This document shows, piece after piece, positions 32,102-41,020 of a stretch of DNA of 64,000 bases (position 1 is the first letter of the stretch; every line of letters starts with the position of its first letter). Source of the DNA: Demequina sp. NBRC 110057 (GTDB taxonomy: Bacteria; Actinomycetota; Actinomycetes; Actinomycetales; Demequinaceae). The DNA is taken from NCBI RefSeq assembly GCF_002090175.1, contig NZ_BBRN01000003.1, positions 1-64,000 of the forward strand, written 5' to 3'. The notes beneath the pieces were generated by a model. The model was given only the letters and a program-made list of their open reading frames with translations, had not been told where the DNA came from and did no database searches. Both the position numbers and the translations under genes were made by a program.

Positions 32102-33517
32102 TCAGTCCTCGACGGCGGGAAGCGCCCTGGCGCCGAAGTGCGCGTAGGCGCGGCCCGAGGCGATCCGGTAGAACGTGACCGGCGACCAGGCCTCTCCCCC
32201 GCGGAAGCGGATGGCGTAGACGGATCGCTCGGGCTCCACGGACACGACGACGAGGTCGTATTCCTGGACCGGTTCGGGATCGAGCTGCGCGAGGGCGCCC
32301 AGCATCGTGATGCGCAGCCGGGGGTGCGGACCATCCATGAACGCATCCAGTTGCAGCGCCGCGCCGCGGTAGGACCCCGACCAGTCGCCCAGGGGGCCGT
32401 CGATGGGCTCCTCCGGTGGCCCGAACGAGGCGGTGGCCTCGAGAGCGGCGACATCCGCGAACAGCTCCCTGAACAGGGTCTCGAAAAGGTCCTGCGCCTG
32501 GCCGCCGTTGGTGAGCAGCGTCACGGCGAGGCCCGCCTCGGGTAGCACGCGCAGGAAGGCGCTCTGGCCCACGGTGGCGCCATCGTGGCCGAGCAGGCGC
32601 GTGCCGTTCCAGTCGAAGCGAATCCAGCCCAGGCCCCACGAGTCGCCCAGCGAGTGGGGGTCGGGAAGGTCTACCTGGTGAGCCGCCATCGCAGTGGTGG
32701 ACTCGGCGGTCAGCAGCCGCTCTCCCGCAGCGCCGAGACCCCCGTGAAGGTGTGCCTGGACGAACGCGAGGAGGTCGCGCGCGGTCGCGTTGACGAGTCC
32801 GGCCGGCCCCACCGAGCGCGGCATCGCCCACACGGGCGCCGGCACGGGATGCGGCAGGCCCACCACGTGTCCCAGCGCCGTGTCGTGCAGCAGCGCCTCC
32901 TCCGGAAGGGTCGAGGTGCGGCTGAGGCCCAGACGGGCCACGATGCGCTCGCGGATGGCCGCGTCCCAGGTCCCGCCGGTGACGCGCTCGATCACGCGGC
33001 CCAGCAGGATGTACCCGGAGTTCGAGTACGACCACGTCTCCCCCAGCGGGTGAGCCTGGTCGACGGCGTGGAGGCATTCGGCGTAGCGCTCGAGGGCGTC
33101 GTCCCCGCGGCCGGTATCCACGAACACGTCGCCGTCGATCCCGTTCGTGTGGGTGAGCAAGTGGCGCACGGTCATCGCCTCGCGGGTGGCCTTGTCCTTC
33201 AGCGTGAGCTCGGGCAGCACCTCAGCCACGCGGGTGTCGAGATCGAGAGCGCCCTCGTCGACGAGCTGCATCGCGAGGGTCGCGGTCCACACCTTAGTGA
33301 TCGAACCGATCTGGAAAACAGTGGCATCGGTCACCGGCTGGCCCGTCTCGGTGCGGGTGACTCCGTGCGTCAGGATGTCGATCTCGTCAGCGCTCGAGTC
33401 GTCGACCCCGACGGCCGCGCGCAGCACCCCGAGCTGAGCGCCGGGGACCCCGAACCGTTCCGCGAGCGCCTCGAGGCGCGTCTGCCAGTGAGCGGTGTCG
33501 AGCGTCAGGTCCGTCAT
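32102..33517 (-). CDS. Serine hydrolase, class C beta-lactamase-like
   Basis: A 471-residue penicillin-binding-protein-type hydrolase. The SxxK motif is GSITKVW, the Tyr motif is YSNSGY and the third motif appears as GHDGAT; a C-terminal domain of about 120 residues follows the catalytic part. No signal peptide is evident, so it is probably cytoplasmic, perhaps an esterase or D-amino peptidase rather than a secreted beta-lactamase. The ATG at 33517 has GGAGCAG upstream. Confidence 0.85.
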   Translation of the reverse strand: MTDLTLDTAHWQTRLEALAERFGVPGAQLGVLRAAVGVDDSSADEIDILTHGVTRTETGQPVTDATVFQIGSITKVWTATLAMQLVDEGALDLDTRVAEVLPELTLKDKATREAMTVRHLLTHTNGIDGDVFVDTGRGDDALERYAECLHAVDQAHPLGETWSYSNSGYILLGRVIERVTGGTWDAAIRERIVARLGLSRTSTLPEEALLHDTALGHVVGLPHPVPAPVWAMPRSVGPAGLVNATARDLLAFVQAHLHGGLGAAGERLLTAESTTAMAAHQVDLPDPHSLGDSWGLGWIRFDWNGTRLLGHDGATVGQSAFLRVLPEAGLAVTLLTNGGQAQDLFETLFRELFADVAALEATASFGPPEEPIDGPLGDWSGSYRGAALQLDAFMDGPHPRLRITMLGALAQLDPEPVQEYDLVVVSVEPERSVYAIRFRGGEAWSPVTFYRIASGRAYAHFGARALPAVED

Positions 33518-33620
33518 GCGCTGCTCCGTTCGTGCGGGGTCGTGTCCCATCCTCACCGAGTGCGCCGTGTTTGCCAAACGTCATCCGCGCGAATGACTGT
33601 GAAGTGCCGAGCTGCTGCCG

Positions 33621-33626
33621 TAGAAT
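33621..33626 (+). promoter_or_regulatory. -10 element of the CNNM operon
   Basis: TAGAAT lies six bases before the ATG at 33633, the spacing seen for leaderless messages in actinobacteria. The -35 region is weak (TGTGAA at 17-base spacing). Confidence 0.5.
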
Positions 33627-33632
33627 CCCCGC

Positions 33633-33731
33633 ATGCCCGACGGCCATAGTCCGAAGCGCCGGCCCATCGCCCCCGAGCGAGCGCCGGCGCCTGCCCCCGT
33701 CCCTTCCACGAGCATCGGCCCGCTGTCATGA
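33633..33731 (+). CDS. Candidate leaderless leader ORF, 32 residues, coupled to CNNM gene
   Basis: An ATG six bases after TAGAAT opens a 32-codon frame ending in TGA that overlaps the ATG of the CNNM gene (ATGA). The peptide is Pro/Ala/Arg-rich, with no membrane helix. It has no separate ribosome site, and the CNNM gene has only a weak one, so reading this frame may deliver ribosomes to the downstream start. It contains one GCATCGGCC copy (33712-33720). It could also be chance; conservation would decide. Confidence 0.4.
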   Translation: MPDGHSPKRRPIAPERAPAPAPVPSTSIGPLS

Positions 33732-35113
33732 CCGAAGCCTGGCTCTTGCTTGGACTCGTGATCGTGCTGATCGGCGCCAACGCGCTGTTCGTCGCCGCCG
33801 AGTTCGCCTTTATGACGGTCGACCGCCCGAGCGTCGACCGTGCCGCCGCGAGCGGTGACCGGCGCGCCCGGTCGCTCAAGGCGGCCATCACCACCCTGTC
33901 GACTGAACTCTCTGGCGCCCAGCTGGGCATCACGGTGACGAGCCTCCTTGTCGGCTACATCGCGGAGCCCTCGATCGCCACACTGCTCGAGCCCGGGCTC
34001 GAGGCGGTGGGCCTTCCCGAGGGCACGTCGATGGGAGTGGCCATCACCGCCGCCTTCATCATCGCGACCGCCTCGCAGATGGTGTTCGGCGAGCTGGTGC
34101 CCAAGAACTGGGCGATCGCGGAGCCCATGCGCATCGGCCGCGCCATCGCCGGCGCCAACCGCGGCTTCACGTGGTTCATGGGCCCGCTCATCCGCTTCCT
34201 CAACGGCTCCGCCAACTGGGTGGTGCGCCGCCTGGGCGTCGAGCCCCGCGAGGAGCTCGCGTCTGCCAGGAGCGCCGAGGAGTTTGAGGCGATCGCCGCC
34301 CGCTCGGCAGCCCAGGGCACCCTCGACCCGCGCGTGGCGACCCGCCTGGGCCGCGCCGCCGAGATGCGCGAGCGCACCGCATCGGACGCCATGACGCCGC
34401 GCACGCGCGTCGACTTCATCGCGGCCGATGCGACGGCGGCAGAGGTGCTGAGCCTCGCTTCCCGCACGGGCCACGCCCGCTTCCCCGTCACCGGCGAGGA
34501 CGTCGACGACATCGTGGGCGTCGCCCACTTCAAGCGGGCGCTCGCGGTGCCGGCGCGCCAGCGCGCCACCACGCCCGTCACCGACATCTGCATGCCCATC
34601 GACTCCGTGCCGTCGACGATGCCGCTCGCCGCGGTGCTCGAGGCACTGCGCTCGGGCTCGCAGGTCGCCGTCGTGGTCGACGAGTACGGCGGCACCGACG
34701 GCATCGTCACCCTCGAGGACCTCGTCGAGGAGATCGTCGGCGAGATCGAGGACGAGCAGGACCGCCCCGTGTCGCGCTACCGCAAGATCGGCGACGACCG
34801 CTGGTCCCTGTCGGGGCTCCTGCGCCCCGACGAGGCCGGCGACGCGCTTCAGCTCGACCTTCCCGAGGCCCAGGAGTCGGACACGCTCGGCGGCTTCCTC
34901 ACCGAGCAGCTCGAGCGCTTCCCCGTGACCGGCGACACCGTCGAGGTGGCCGCCATGAACGAGGGCGACCTCGACGAGGACGACCTCCCCACGCCGGTGC
35001 GCGTGCGCATGACCGTCACCCGCGTCGATGGACACCGCGTGGATCGCGTGATGCTCGAGGTGCTGCCACCCGTCGACGAGGACGCCGCCAGGAAGGAGGC
35101 CGCCGATGTCTGA
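33728..35113 (+). CDS. CNNM/CorC-type hemolysin-family transporter (first)
   Basis: A 461-residue membrane protein: DUF21/CNNM domain with three to four helices (residues 1-200), a CBS pair (about 215-345) and a CorC/HlyC domain at the C-terminus containing GGTDGIVTLEDLVEEIVGEI. Family members export or control Mg2+/Co2+. Its start overlaps the small leader frame, and its 3' end overlaps the next gene by eight bases, so the two CNNM proteins probably act together. Confidence 0.92.
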   Translation: MTEAWLLLGLVIVLIGANALFVAAEFAFMTVDRPSVDRAAASGDRRARSLKAAITTLSTELSGAQLGITVTSLLVGYIAEPSIATLLEPGLEAVGLPEGTSMGVAITAAFIIATASQMVFGELVPKNWAIAEPMRIGRAIAGANRGFTWFMGPLIRFLNGSANWVVRRLGVEPREELASARSAEEFEAIAARSAAQGTLDPRVATRLGRAAEMRERTASDAMTPRTRVDFIAADATAAEVLSLASRTGHARFPVTGEDVDDIVGVAHFKRALAVPARQRATTPVTDICMPIDSVPSTMPLAAVLEALRSGSQVAVVVDEYGGTDGIVTLEDLVEEIVGEIEDEQDRPVSRYRKIGDDRWSLSGLLRPDEAGDALQLDLPEAQESDTLGGFLTEQLERFPVTGDTVEVAAMNEGDLDEDDLPTPVRVRMTVTRVDGHRVDRVMLEVLPPVDEDAARKEAADV

Positions 35114-36167
35114 CGGACTCGCCATCGGACTCACCGTCCTGCTGCTGCTCGGCAACGCGTTCTTCGTGGGCGCCGAGTTTGCGCTCGTCTCCGCGCGCCG
35201 CAGCCAGATCGAGCCGCGCGCCGCCGCTGGCTCGTGGAGCGCGCGGATCACCGTGCGCGCCATGGAGCGCGTCTCCCTCATGATGGCCGGCGCCCAGCTG
35301 GGCATCACTGCCTGTTCGCTGGGCCTGGGCGCGCTCGGCGAGCCCGCCGTCGCGCACCAGCTCGAGAAGCCGCTGGGCGCCATCGGCATCGAGGGCGCGT
35401 GGCTGCACGGCATCGCGTTCGCCATCGCCCTGCTCATCGTCGTGTTCCTGCACATGGTGCTGGGCGAGATGGTGCCCAAGAACCTCGCGATCGCCGGCCC
35501 GGAGCGCTCGGCTCTCGCGCTTGGCCCGCTGCTGTACGGCATCGTGTGGATCCTCAAGCCCGTCATCGTGACCCTGAACTGGATCGCGAACATCGTGCTG
35601 CGCGCGCTGCGCGTGGACCCGCGCGACGAGGTCGAGTCGGCCTTCGACGCCGATCAGGTCGCCGCCTTCGTGGCGGAGTCGCGCGAGGAGGGGCTGCTGG
35701 ACGAGGAGGAGCACCTGGTGCTCTCCGGCTCGCTCACGCTGTCCTTCGAGACGGTGCGCGACGTGCTCACGCCGTTGGACACGCTCGAGGTGTTGCCGGC
35801 GGACGTCACGCCTCAGCGCGCGGTCAAGACGTCGCTGCGCACCGGGTTCTCCCGTTTCCCGCTCGTGGACGACGAGGGTCACTACGTGGGCTACCTGCAC
35901 CTGAAGGACTTCGTGGATCCGCCGCGCGGCACCGCCACGAAGCCCATCCCCGACGACGCGGTGCGACCGCTCACCTGGGTGACGGCCGATGCCTCGCTCG
36001 AGCGGGCGCTCACCGCCATGCAGGCGCGTGGCACGCACATCGCGCTCGTGAAGGAGCCGGGCACTGACGACGTCATCGGCGCCGCCATGCTCGAGGACGT
36101 CATCGAGCGCCTGGTGGGCGAGGTCGTGGACGCCGGCCAGATGGTGGACGAGCAGACCCAGCCCTGA
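35106..36167 (+). CDS. CNNM-type hemolysin-family transporter (second, lacking CorC domain)
   Basis: A 353-residue paralogue of the preceding protein: CNNM/DUF21 membrane domain (VGAEFALVSARRSQIE, GAQLGITACSLGLGALGEP) and a CBS pair, but it ends after AAMLEDVIERLVGEVVDA without the CorC/HlyC domain. Such long/short pairs are common in actinobacteria and may form hetero-oligomers in magnesium transport. A terminator follows 23 bases later. Confidence 0.9.
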   Translation: MSDGLAIGLTVLLLLGNAFFVGAEFALVSARRSQIEPRAAAGSWSARITVRAMERVSLMMAGAQLGITACSLGLGALGEPAVAHQLEKPLGAIGIEGAWLHGIAFAIALLIVVFLHMVLGEMVPKNLAIAGPERSALALGPLLYGIVWILKPVIVTLNWIANIVLRALRVDPRDEVESAFDADQVAAFVAESREEGLLDEEEHLVLSGSLTLSFETVRDVLTPLDTLEVLPADVTPQRAVKTSLRTGFSRFPLVDDEGHYVGYLHLKDFVDPPRGTATKPIPDDAVRPLTWVTADASLERALTAMQARGTHIALVKEPGTDDVIGAAMLEDVIERLVGEVVDAGQMVDEQTQP

Positions 36168-36190
36168 CGCACCGGTCCGCACACACGACT

Positions 36191-36223
36191 GTGGCCCGGC
36201 ACCCTCACGGGGTGCCGGGCCAC
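36191..36223. terminator. Bidirectional hairpin between CNNM genes and ABC transporter
   Basis: GTGGCCCGGCACCC (36191-36204) pairs perfectly with GGGTGCCGGGCCAC (36210-36223), a 14-bp stem with a five-base loop, between two convergent operons. No T-run follows on either side, which is usual in high-GC actinobacteria. Confidence 0.8.
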
Positions 36224-36240
36224 TAGCGTCTGTCGAACAA

Positions 36241-37032
36241 TTACAGGACGTGCGAGAGGAACTCCTGGGTGCGCGCCTCGCGGGGCGCATCGAGCACCTC
36301 GGCCGCCGTGCCCTCCTCGACCACCACTCCCTCATCCATGAACACCACGTGGTCCGCCACCTCACGCGCGAAGCCGATCTCGTGGGTGACGACGATCATC
36401 GTCATGCCGGCCGCGGCGAGGTCCTTCATCACGGCGAGCACCTCCCCCACCAGCTCGGGGTCGAGCGCGGAGGTCGGCTCGTCGAACAGCATGATCTCCG
36501 GCTCCATCGCGAGGGCGCGCGCGATCGCCACGCGCTGCTGCTGGCCGCCAGAGAGCTGCGCCGGGTAGTGATCCATGCGGTCGGCGAGCCCCACCCTGGC
36601 GAGTAGTTCCTCGGCCTTCGCGCGGGCATCGGCCTTGCGCACCCGCTTGACCTGCTGCGGCGCCTCCATGACGTTCTCGAGGGCCGTCATGTGCGGGAAC
36701 AGGTGGAAGCGCTGGAACACCATGCCCACGCGCGAGCGCTGGCGCGCGATCTCGCGCGGGTGGAGGCGGTGAAGCGTGGTCTCGTCGCCCTTGGTCACCT
36801 CGCGGTAGCCGAGTAGTTCGCCGTCGAGGCGCACCGATCCGCCGGTCAGCTCCTCGAGCTCGTTGACGCAGCGCAGCAGGGTGGACTTTCCCGAGCCCGA
36901 CGGGCCGAGCACCACGCAGACCTCGCCGCGCTGCACGGTGAGGTCCACTCCCTTGAGCACGTGAAGGGTGTCGAACATCTTGTGCGCGGCGCGCACCTCG
37001 ACCATGGCCGATGCGGGGGTTGCGGCGCTCAC
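36241..37032 (-). CDS. Polar amino acid ABC transporter, ATP-binding protein
   Basis: A 263-residue ATPase with Walker [10 protein letters not shown], signature [15 protein letters not shown], Walker [13 protein letters not shown] and the H-loop VTHEIGF, typical of the GlnQ/HisP (PAAT) group. The GTG start overlaps the permease stop (GTGA). It energises uptake together with the permease and binding protein upstream. An ArgR-type site in front of the operon suggests arginine or another basic amino acid as substrate. Confidence 0.94.
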   Translation of the reverse strand: MSAATPASAMVEVRAAHKMFDTLHVLKGVDLTVQRGEVCVVLGPSGSGKSTLLRCVNELEELTGGSVRLDGELLGYREVTKGDETTLHRLHPREIARQRSRVGMVFQRFHLFPHMTALENVMEAPQQVKRVRKADARAKAEELLARVGLADRMDHYPAQLSGGQQQRVAIARALAMEPEIMLFDEPTSALDPELVGEVLAVMKDLAAAGMTMIVVTHEIGFAREVADHVVFMDEGVVVEEGTAAEVLDAPREARTQEFLSHVL

Positions 37033-37982
37033 GGCGTCACCTCCAGGAAGGGGTCGTCCTTGGTCGTGCGCGAGCCCGCGATCGCGGCCTGGCGGCGCGA
37101 TCCGCGCCGGCGCTTGCGGGGCGTGTGCTCACCTGCACCCTTGCCGTAGTACTGCTCAAGGTAGTGCTGGCCCACCATGAGGATCGACGTGATGAGCAGG
37201 TACCAGAAGGCCGACACGATGAGCAGCGGGATGGGCAGGAAGATGCGGTTGCCGATCGCGTTGGTCGCGAAGGTCAGGTCCAGCGTGAAGGGCACGGCGA
37301 GCACGAGCGACGTGGTCTTCAGCATCGAGATGGTCTCGTTGCCCGTGGGCGGAACGATGACGCGCATCGCCTGAGGGATCACGATCCTGCGCAGGATGGT
37401 GGTCTCCTTCATGCCCAGCGCCCGCGCGGCCTCGGACTGGCCCGAGTCGACCGAGTTGAGGCCCGCGCGCATGATCTCCGCGAGGTAGGCCGCCTCGTTG
37501 AGGCCGAGGCCCAGCAGCGCCGCCCAGAAGGCCGTGATGACGGCCGAGGTCTGGAAGGTGACGAACTCCGGGCCGAACGGGATGCCGAGGCTGAGGGTCG
37601 GGTACAGCACCGAGATCAGGCCCCAGAACACGAGCTGCGTGTAGATCGGAGTACCGCGGAATAGCCAGATGTAGAACCAGCTCGCGGAACGTAGCACGGG
37701 GTTGTCGGAGCGGCGCATGATCGCGAGGATCACGGCCAACACGACTCCGATCAGCATGGAGCCGAAGGTGAGCACCAGGGTCCAGCCGACGCCGCGCACG
37801 ACGGTGACGTCGCGCAGGTACAGCCAGACGATGTCCCAGCGGAAGTTCGGGTTGGTCACGAGGCCGTGCAGCGCCATCGCGGCGAGCACTGCGAGGACTG
37901 CGGCGGCGATCCAGCGGCCGGGGCGCGGCACTGCGCGGGCGCGGATGCGGTTCGGGACCGGGTCGGTATCGGTGGTGTTCAC
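37029..37982 (-). CDS. Polar amino acid ABC transporter, permease
   Basis: A 317-residue HisMQ-type permease. A Pro/Arg-rich cytoplasmic N-terminus (about 27 residues) precedes a first helix; the rest holds the family's periplasmic [14 protein letters not shown] segment and the EAA loop [21 protein letters not shown] that docks on the ATPase. A basic C-terminal tail of about 30 residues follows. The start is a GTG with GAGGAGA upstream. Being the only permease in the operon, it probably forms a homodimer. Confidence 0.93.
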   Translation of the reverse strand: MNTTDTDPVPNRIRARAVPRPGRWIAAAVLAVLAAMALHGLVTNPNFRWDIVWLYLRDVTVVRGVGWTLVLTFGSMLIGVVLAVILAIMRRSDNPVLRSASWFYIWLFRGTPIYTQLVFWGLISVLYPTLSLGIPFGPEFVTFQTSAVITAFWAALLGLGLNEAAYLAEIMRAGLNSVDSGQSEAARALGMKETTILRRIVIPQAMRVIVPPTGNETISMLKTTSLVLAVPFTLDLTFATNAIGNRIFLPIPLLIVSAFWYLLITSILMVGQHYLEQYYGKGAGEHTPRKRRRGSRRQAAIAGSRTTKDDPFLEVTP

Positions 37983-38000
37983 AGGTGTCTCCTCACCCGC

Positions 38001-38042
38001 CGGTGGCCGATGCGCGGGCCGGGTCCCGTGCATCGGCCACCG
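38001..38042 (-). repeat. Intercistronic hairpin built from two inverted 9-mers
   Basis: CGGTGGCCGATGC (38001-38013) and GCATCGGCCACCG (38030-38042) form a perfect 13-bp stem with a 16-base loop, between the binding-protein stop and the permease start. It contains one copy of the window-wide 9-mer in each orientation. In messages of this type such a hairpin often protects or attenuates so that more binding protein than permease is made; that role is inferred. Confidence 0.65.
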
Positions 38043-38057
38043 AGGGCGTGTCGGTGG

Positions 38058-38975
38058 TTAGGAGGCGGGGTTGACCTCGGCCTCGGTGAGGCCGCCGGAC
38101 TCGGTGCCCCACGCGGCGAGGATCTGCTCGAGCGTGCCGTCGTCCATGAGGCCCTGGAGCGCCGCGGCGAGCGCGACGGTGAGGTCGGAGCCCTGGGCGG
38201 TGACGATGCCCTGGGGCGCGGCGTCGAGGGCGTCGCCCACGAGCTCGAGCTGGCCGTCGGCCTGGCTCACCGCGTAGCCCGCGACGGGCGAGTCGGCGAA
38301 CAGCGCGTCGGCCTTGCCGCCCACCACGTTGGTCGCGGCGTCGGCGTTGGAGTCGTAGCTGAGGACCTCGATGGCGTCGGCGCCGTCGGCCTCGCAGGTG
38401 GCGCTCATGTCGGCTGCCTCGGACTCCTGGATGGTGCCCGTCTGCACGGCGATGGTGGTGCCGCACAGGTCGGCGACGTCGATGCCGGAGGGGTTGCCCG
38501 TCTGCACGGCGAGCGAGGAGCCCGCGGTGAAGTACTGGGTCATGTCTACGACCTCGAGGCGCTCGGGCGTGATGGTAAAGGAAGAGATGCCGGCGTCGTA
38601 CTTGGAGCCGATGCCGGGGATGATCGAGTCGAAGGCGGCAGTCTGGACCTCGGCCTCGAGGCCGAGCGAGGCGGCGAGGGCCTGCGACAGGTCAACGTCG
38701 TAGCCGATGGGGGTCTGGCCGTCGGCGTCGAGGAACTCGGCGGGCGCGTAGGTGGTCTCCATGCCGACGCGCAGGACGCCGGACTCGGCGATGTCGGCGG
38801 GCAGGAGCGCGGCGGCGTCCTCGTTGACCTCGATCGTCGACAGGTCGAAACTGGCCTCGGCGGCGCCGGAGGCGCTCGGGTCGGCCGATGCCTCGACGTC
38901 CTGCGACGCGGTGGTGCAGGCGGTCAGGGCGAACGCGGTGGTGGCGAGAGCGGCCACGAGGGCAGGCTTGCGCAT
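38058..38975 (-). CDS. Amino acid ABC transporter, substrate-binding lipoprotein
   Basis: A 305-residue family-3 solute-binding protein: signal peptide with lipobox LTAC at residues 17-20, a short acidic linker, then VLRVGMETTYAPAEF, IGYDVDLSQALAASLGLE and AVQTGTIQESEA segments of the periplasmic-binding fold. It captures an amino acid at the membrane surface. GAAGGAGA precedes the ATG at 38975. The promoter about 80 bases upstream carries an ArgR-type operator, pointing to arginine or a relative; the ligand is not proven. Confidence 0.92.
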   Translation of the reverse strand: MRKPALVAALATTAFALTACTTASQDVEASADPSASGAAEASFDLSTIEVNEDAAALLPADIAESGVLRVGMETTYAPAEFLDADGQTPIGYDVDLSQALAASLGLEAEVQTAAFDSIIPGIGSKYDAGISSFTITPERLEVVDMTQYFTAGSSLAVQTGNPSGIDVADLCGTTIAVQTGTIQESEAADMSATCEADGADAIEVLSYDSNADAATNVVGGKADALFADSPVAGYAVSQADGQLELVGDALDAAPQGIVTAQGSDLTVALAAALQGLMDDGTLEQILAAWGTESGGLTEAEVNPAS

Positions 38976-39053
38976 CAGGGGATCTCCTTCGGATGGGCGC
39001 GCGTGACTCGCGGGGACGCGGGTGGTTCTCACACCGCCGTGCGGCGCGCGGTA

Positions 39054-39081
39054 CGCATAATCATACAGTCGCATGCATAGT
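39054..39081 (-). promoter_or_regulatory. Promoter and ArgR-type operator of the amino acid ABC operon
   Basis: The 28 bases match the argC operator (10981-11008) at 20 positions, including GCATAA, ATACAG, CG and ATGCAT in the same register. On the minus strand TATGAT (39065..39060) sits exactly where TATAGT sits in the argC site, giving a transcript with an approximately 78-base leader. ArgR is encoded in this window and is the obvious candidate regulator. Confidence 0.7.
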
Positions 39082-39114
39082 GCGTGGTGCCACGTGCCGA
39101 CTGCCGGGGCGCGA

Positions 39115-39270
39115 CTACTCCGCCGGAGGTGCGCTCAGGTGCTCGTCCTCGCCGCCCTCGGGCAGGTCCTCCCGCTCGGGCTGTCGCGCCAGGAACACGA
39201 TCGCGGCGGCGAGCCCGCCCCAGATCACGATCATCGACACGACCATCAGCGCGATGGCTTCCCCACTCAT
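39115..39270 (-). CDS. MetS-type small subunit of the NSS transporter
   Basis: A 51-residue protein with one hydrophobic helix (MVVSMIVIWGGLAAAIVFLA) followed by an acidic tail. Its ATG overlaps the stop of the NSS transporter gene (ATGA). Corynebacterium MetP is known to need such a small partner, MetS, for methionine and alanine uptake, and the pairing is widespread in actinobacteria. Too short for many gene callers. Confidence 0.8.
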   Translation of the reverse strand: MSGEAIALMVVSMIVIWGGLAAAIVFLARQPEREDLPEGGEDEHLSAPPAE

Positions 39271-40916
39271 GCCGCACCTCCCTCACGCGTGGTACCCCGG
39301 CCGCCGACGGCATCGGCCGCCTGCCATGGCTCCGGGGGAAGGTCGAGTTGGGCGCGCGAGGGCCACGGGTGGAACTCGCCGTGGTCCTTGGCCCAGCGGA
39401 AGGCGGGCATGGCGAGCGCCACGACGGCGATGAAGCCGAGGGTGCCCCACCCGAAGGCGGCGAGGTACCAGGTGGGGAGGCCGCCGTAGCCGTCGGTGAG
39501 GAGCGTCACGAACTTGTCGACGAACATGTACAGCAGCAGGACGGCGACGAGGTTGATGACGATGCGCCAGGTGCGCCCGACCGCGAAAGTCGACACTGCC
39601 GAGAGGTGACGGGATAACTCCGGTCCGCGGCGCGCGACCCACAGGGCGGCGCCGATCATGAGGATGGCGCCGGCCACGATGCCCAGCTGGTTGGACCACT
39701 GGTCCATGACGTCCAGCAGGTACAGGCCCGTGGTGGTGCCGAAGCCGACGATCGAGATGAGCGCCGAGGGGATGCCCACCGTGAGCGCGCCGCGGCGAGG
39801 CGACCAGCCGAACTTGTCCTGCAGCGCCGACGACACGGTCTGGAGGACCGAGACGAGCGACGTCAGCCCGGCGACCACGAGCGAGCCGAAGAACAGCGCG
39901 CCGAACAGCTCCCCGCCCGGCATCTGCGCGATGACCGTCGGGAACGTCACGAAGGACAGGGTGATGCCGGTGAGGCCCTCGAGGTCGTCGACCGCGACAC
40001 CCTGCTGCGAGGCGAGGAAGCCGATGGTCGCGAACACGCCGATGCCTGCGAGCAGCTCGAACGAGCTGTTGCCGAAGGCGACCACCAGGCCAGGGCTCGT
40101 GACGTTGGAGCGGCGGCGCCGGTAGGAGGCGTAGGTGATCATCACGCCGTAGGCCAGCGATAGGGAGAAGAAGATCTGCCCGTAGGCGGCGACCCATACG
40201 TCGGGGTCGGACAGCGCGGCGAAGTCGGGCGTGAAGAGCGCGTCGAGACCGTCGGCGGCACCCTCGAGGAACAGGGCCCGCACCACGAGCACCGTGAAGG
40301 TGACGACCAGCAGGGGGATGCCGACGACGTTGAGCCGCTCCACGCCGTTGGCCACGCCGAGCCACAGCACCACGATGGTGACGACCCAGATGGCCGCCAG
40401 CGGGATGAGCACGCCGGGGACGAAGTCGAGGCTGAAGCCCGGCTCGGCCACCTGAAGGAAGTCGCCCTGGAAGAACCCCGCGGGGTCGTCGGCGTAGGAC
40501 AGGTCGAAGCTGAAGACGAAGTAGCTGAGCGCCCACGCGATGATCGCCGTATAGTAGAGGCCGATGACGAAGCAGATCGCGACGTGCCACCAGCCCACGC
40601 CCTCGGCGCGGTGGGAGATGCGACGGAAGCTCAGCGGGGCCGAGCCGCGGAAGCGGTGGCCGATGCCGTGCTCCAGCAAAAGGATCGGGATTCCCGCGGT
40701 CACGAGGGCGACGAGGTAGGGAATCATGAACGCTCCCCCACCGTGGTCGTAGGCCTCGCCGGGGAAGCGCCAGATGTTGCCCAGGCCCACGGCGGAGCCG
40801 ATCGCGGCGAGGATGAACGCCGTCTGCCCGGACCAGTGCTCGCGCTTGTCCTTGGCGGGGCCGCCGTCGGCGCTGCTACCGGCCCCGGGGGCCGATGCGG
40901 GGGTGGCGTCGGTCAC
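39267..40916 (-). CDS. Sodium-dependent NSS-family amino acid symporter (MetP-like)
   Basis: A 549-residue neurotransmitter:sodium symporter with about 11-12 helices. The first helix region IGSAVGLGNIWRFP is the family's sodium/substrate site, and the unwound helix-6 region is also recognisable. It probably imports methionine or alanine with Na+ together with the small subunit downstream. I prefer the GTG at 40916, which has AAGGTG six bases upstream; ATG 40964 is the alternative. Confidence 0.88.
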   Translation of the reverse strand: MTDATPASAPGAGSSADGGPAKDKREHWSGQTAFILAAIGSAVGLGNIWRFPGEAYDHGGGAFMIPYLVALVTAGIPILLLEHGIGHRFRGSAPLSFRRISHRAEGVGWWHVAICFVIGLYYTAIIAWALSYFVFSFDLSYADDPAGFFQGDFLQVAEPGFSLDFVPGVLIPLAAIWVVTIVVLWLGVANGVERLNVVGIPLLVVTFTVLVVRALFLEGAADGLDALFTPDFAALSDPDVWVAAYGQIFFSLSLAYGVMITYASYRRRRSNVTSPGLVVAFGNSSFELLAGIGVFATIGFLASQQGVAVDDLEGLTGITLSFVTFPTVIAQMPGGELFGALFFGSLVVAGLTSLVSVLQTVSSALQDKFGWSPRRGALTVGIPSALISIVGFGTTTGLYLLDVMDQWSNQLGIVAGAILMIGAALWVARRGPELSRHLSAVSTFAVGRTWRIVINLVAVLLLYMFVDKFVTLLTDGYGGLPTWYLAAFGWGTLGFIAVVALAMPAFRWAKDHGEFHPWPSRAQLDLPPEPWQAADAVGGRGTTREGGAA

Positions 40917-41020
40917 TGTCGTCACCTTGTCGTCGGGGCCCGCTGCGGAACGGGCCAGTGGCATCACAACTGGCACCACGGTAGCGCGGGGGCTTCTCAG
41001 GTCGCCGAGTCGGGGGCGCC

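Noticed and set aside
40917-40979. Upstream extension of the NSS transporter to 40979
   Set aside because: The added residues are not family-like and there is no ribosome site, while the GTG at 40916 has AAGGTG at good spacing.
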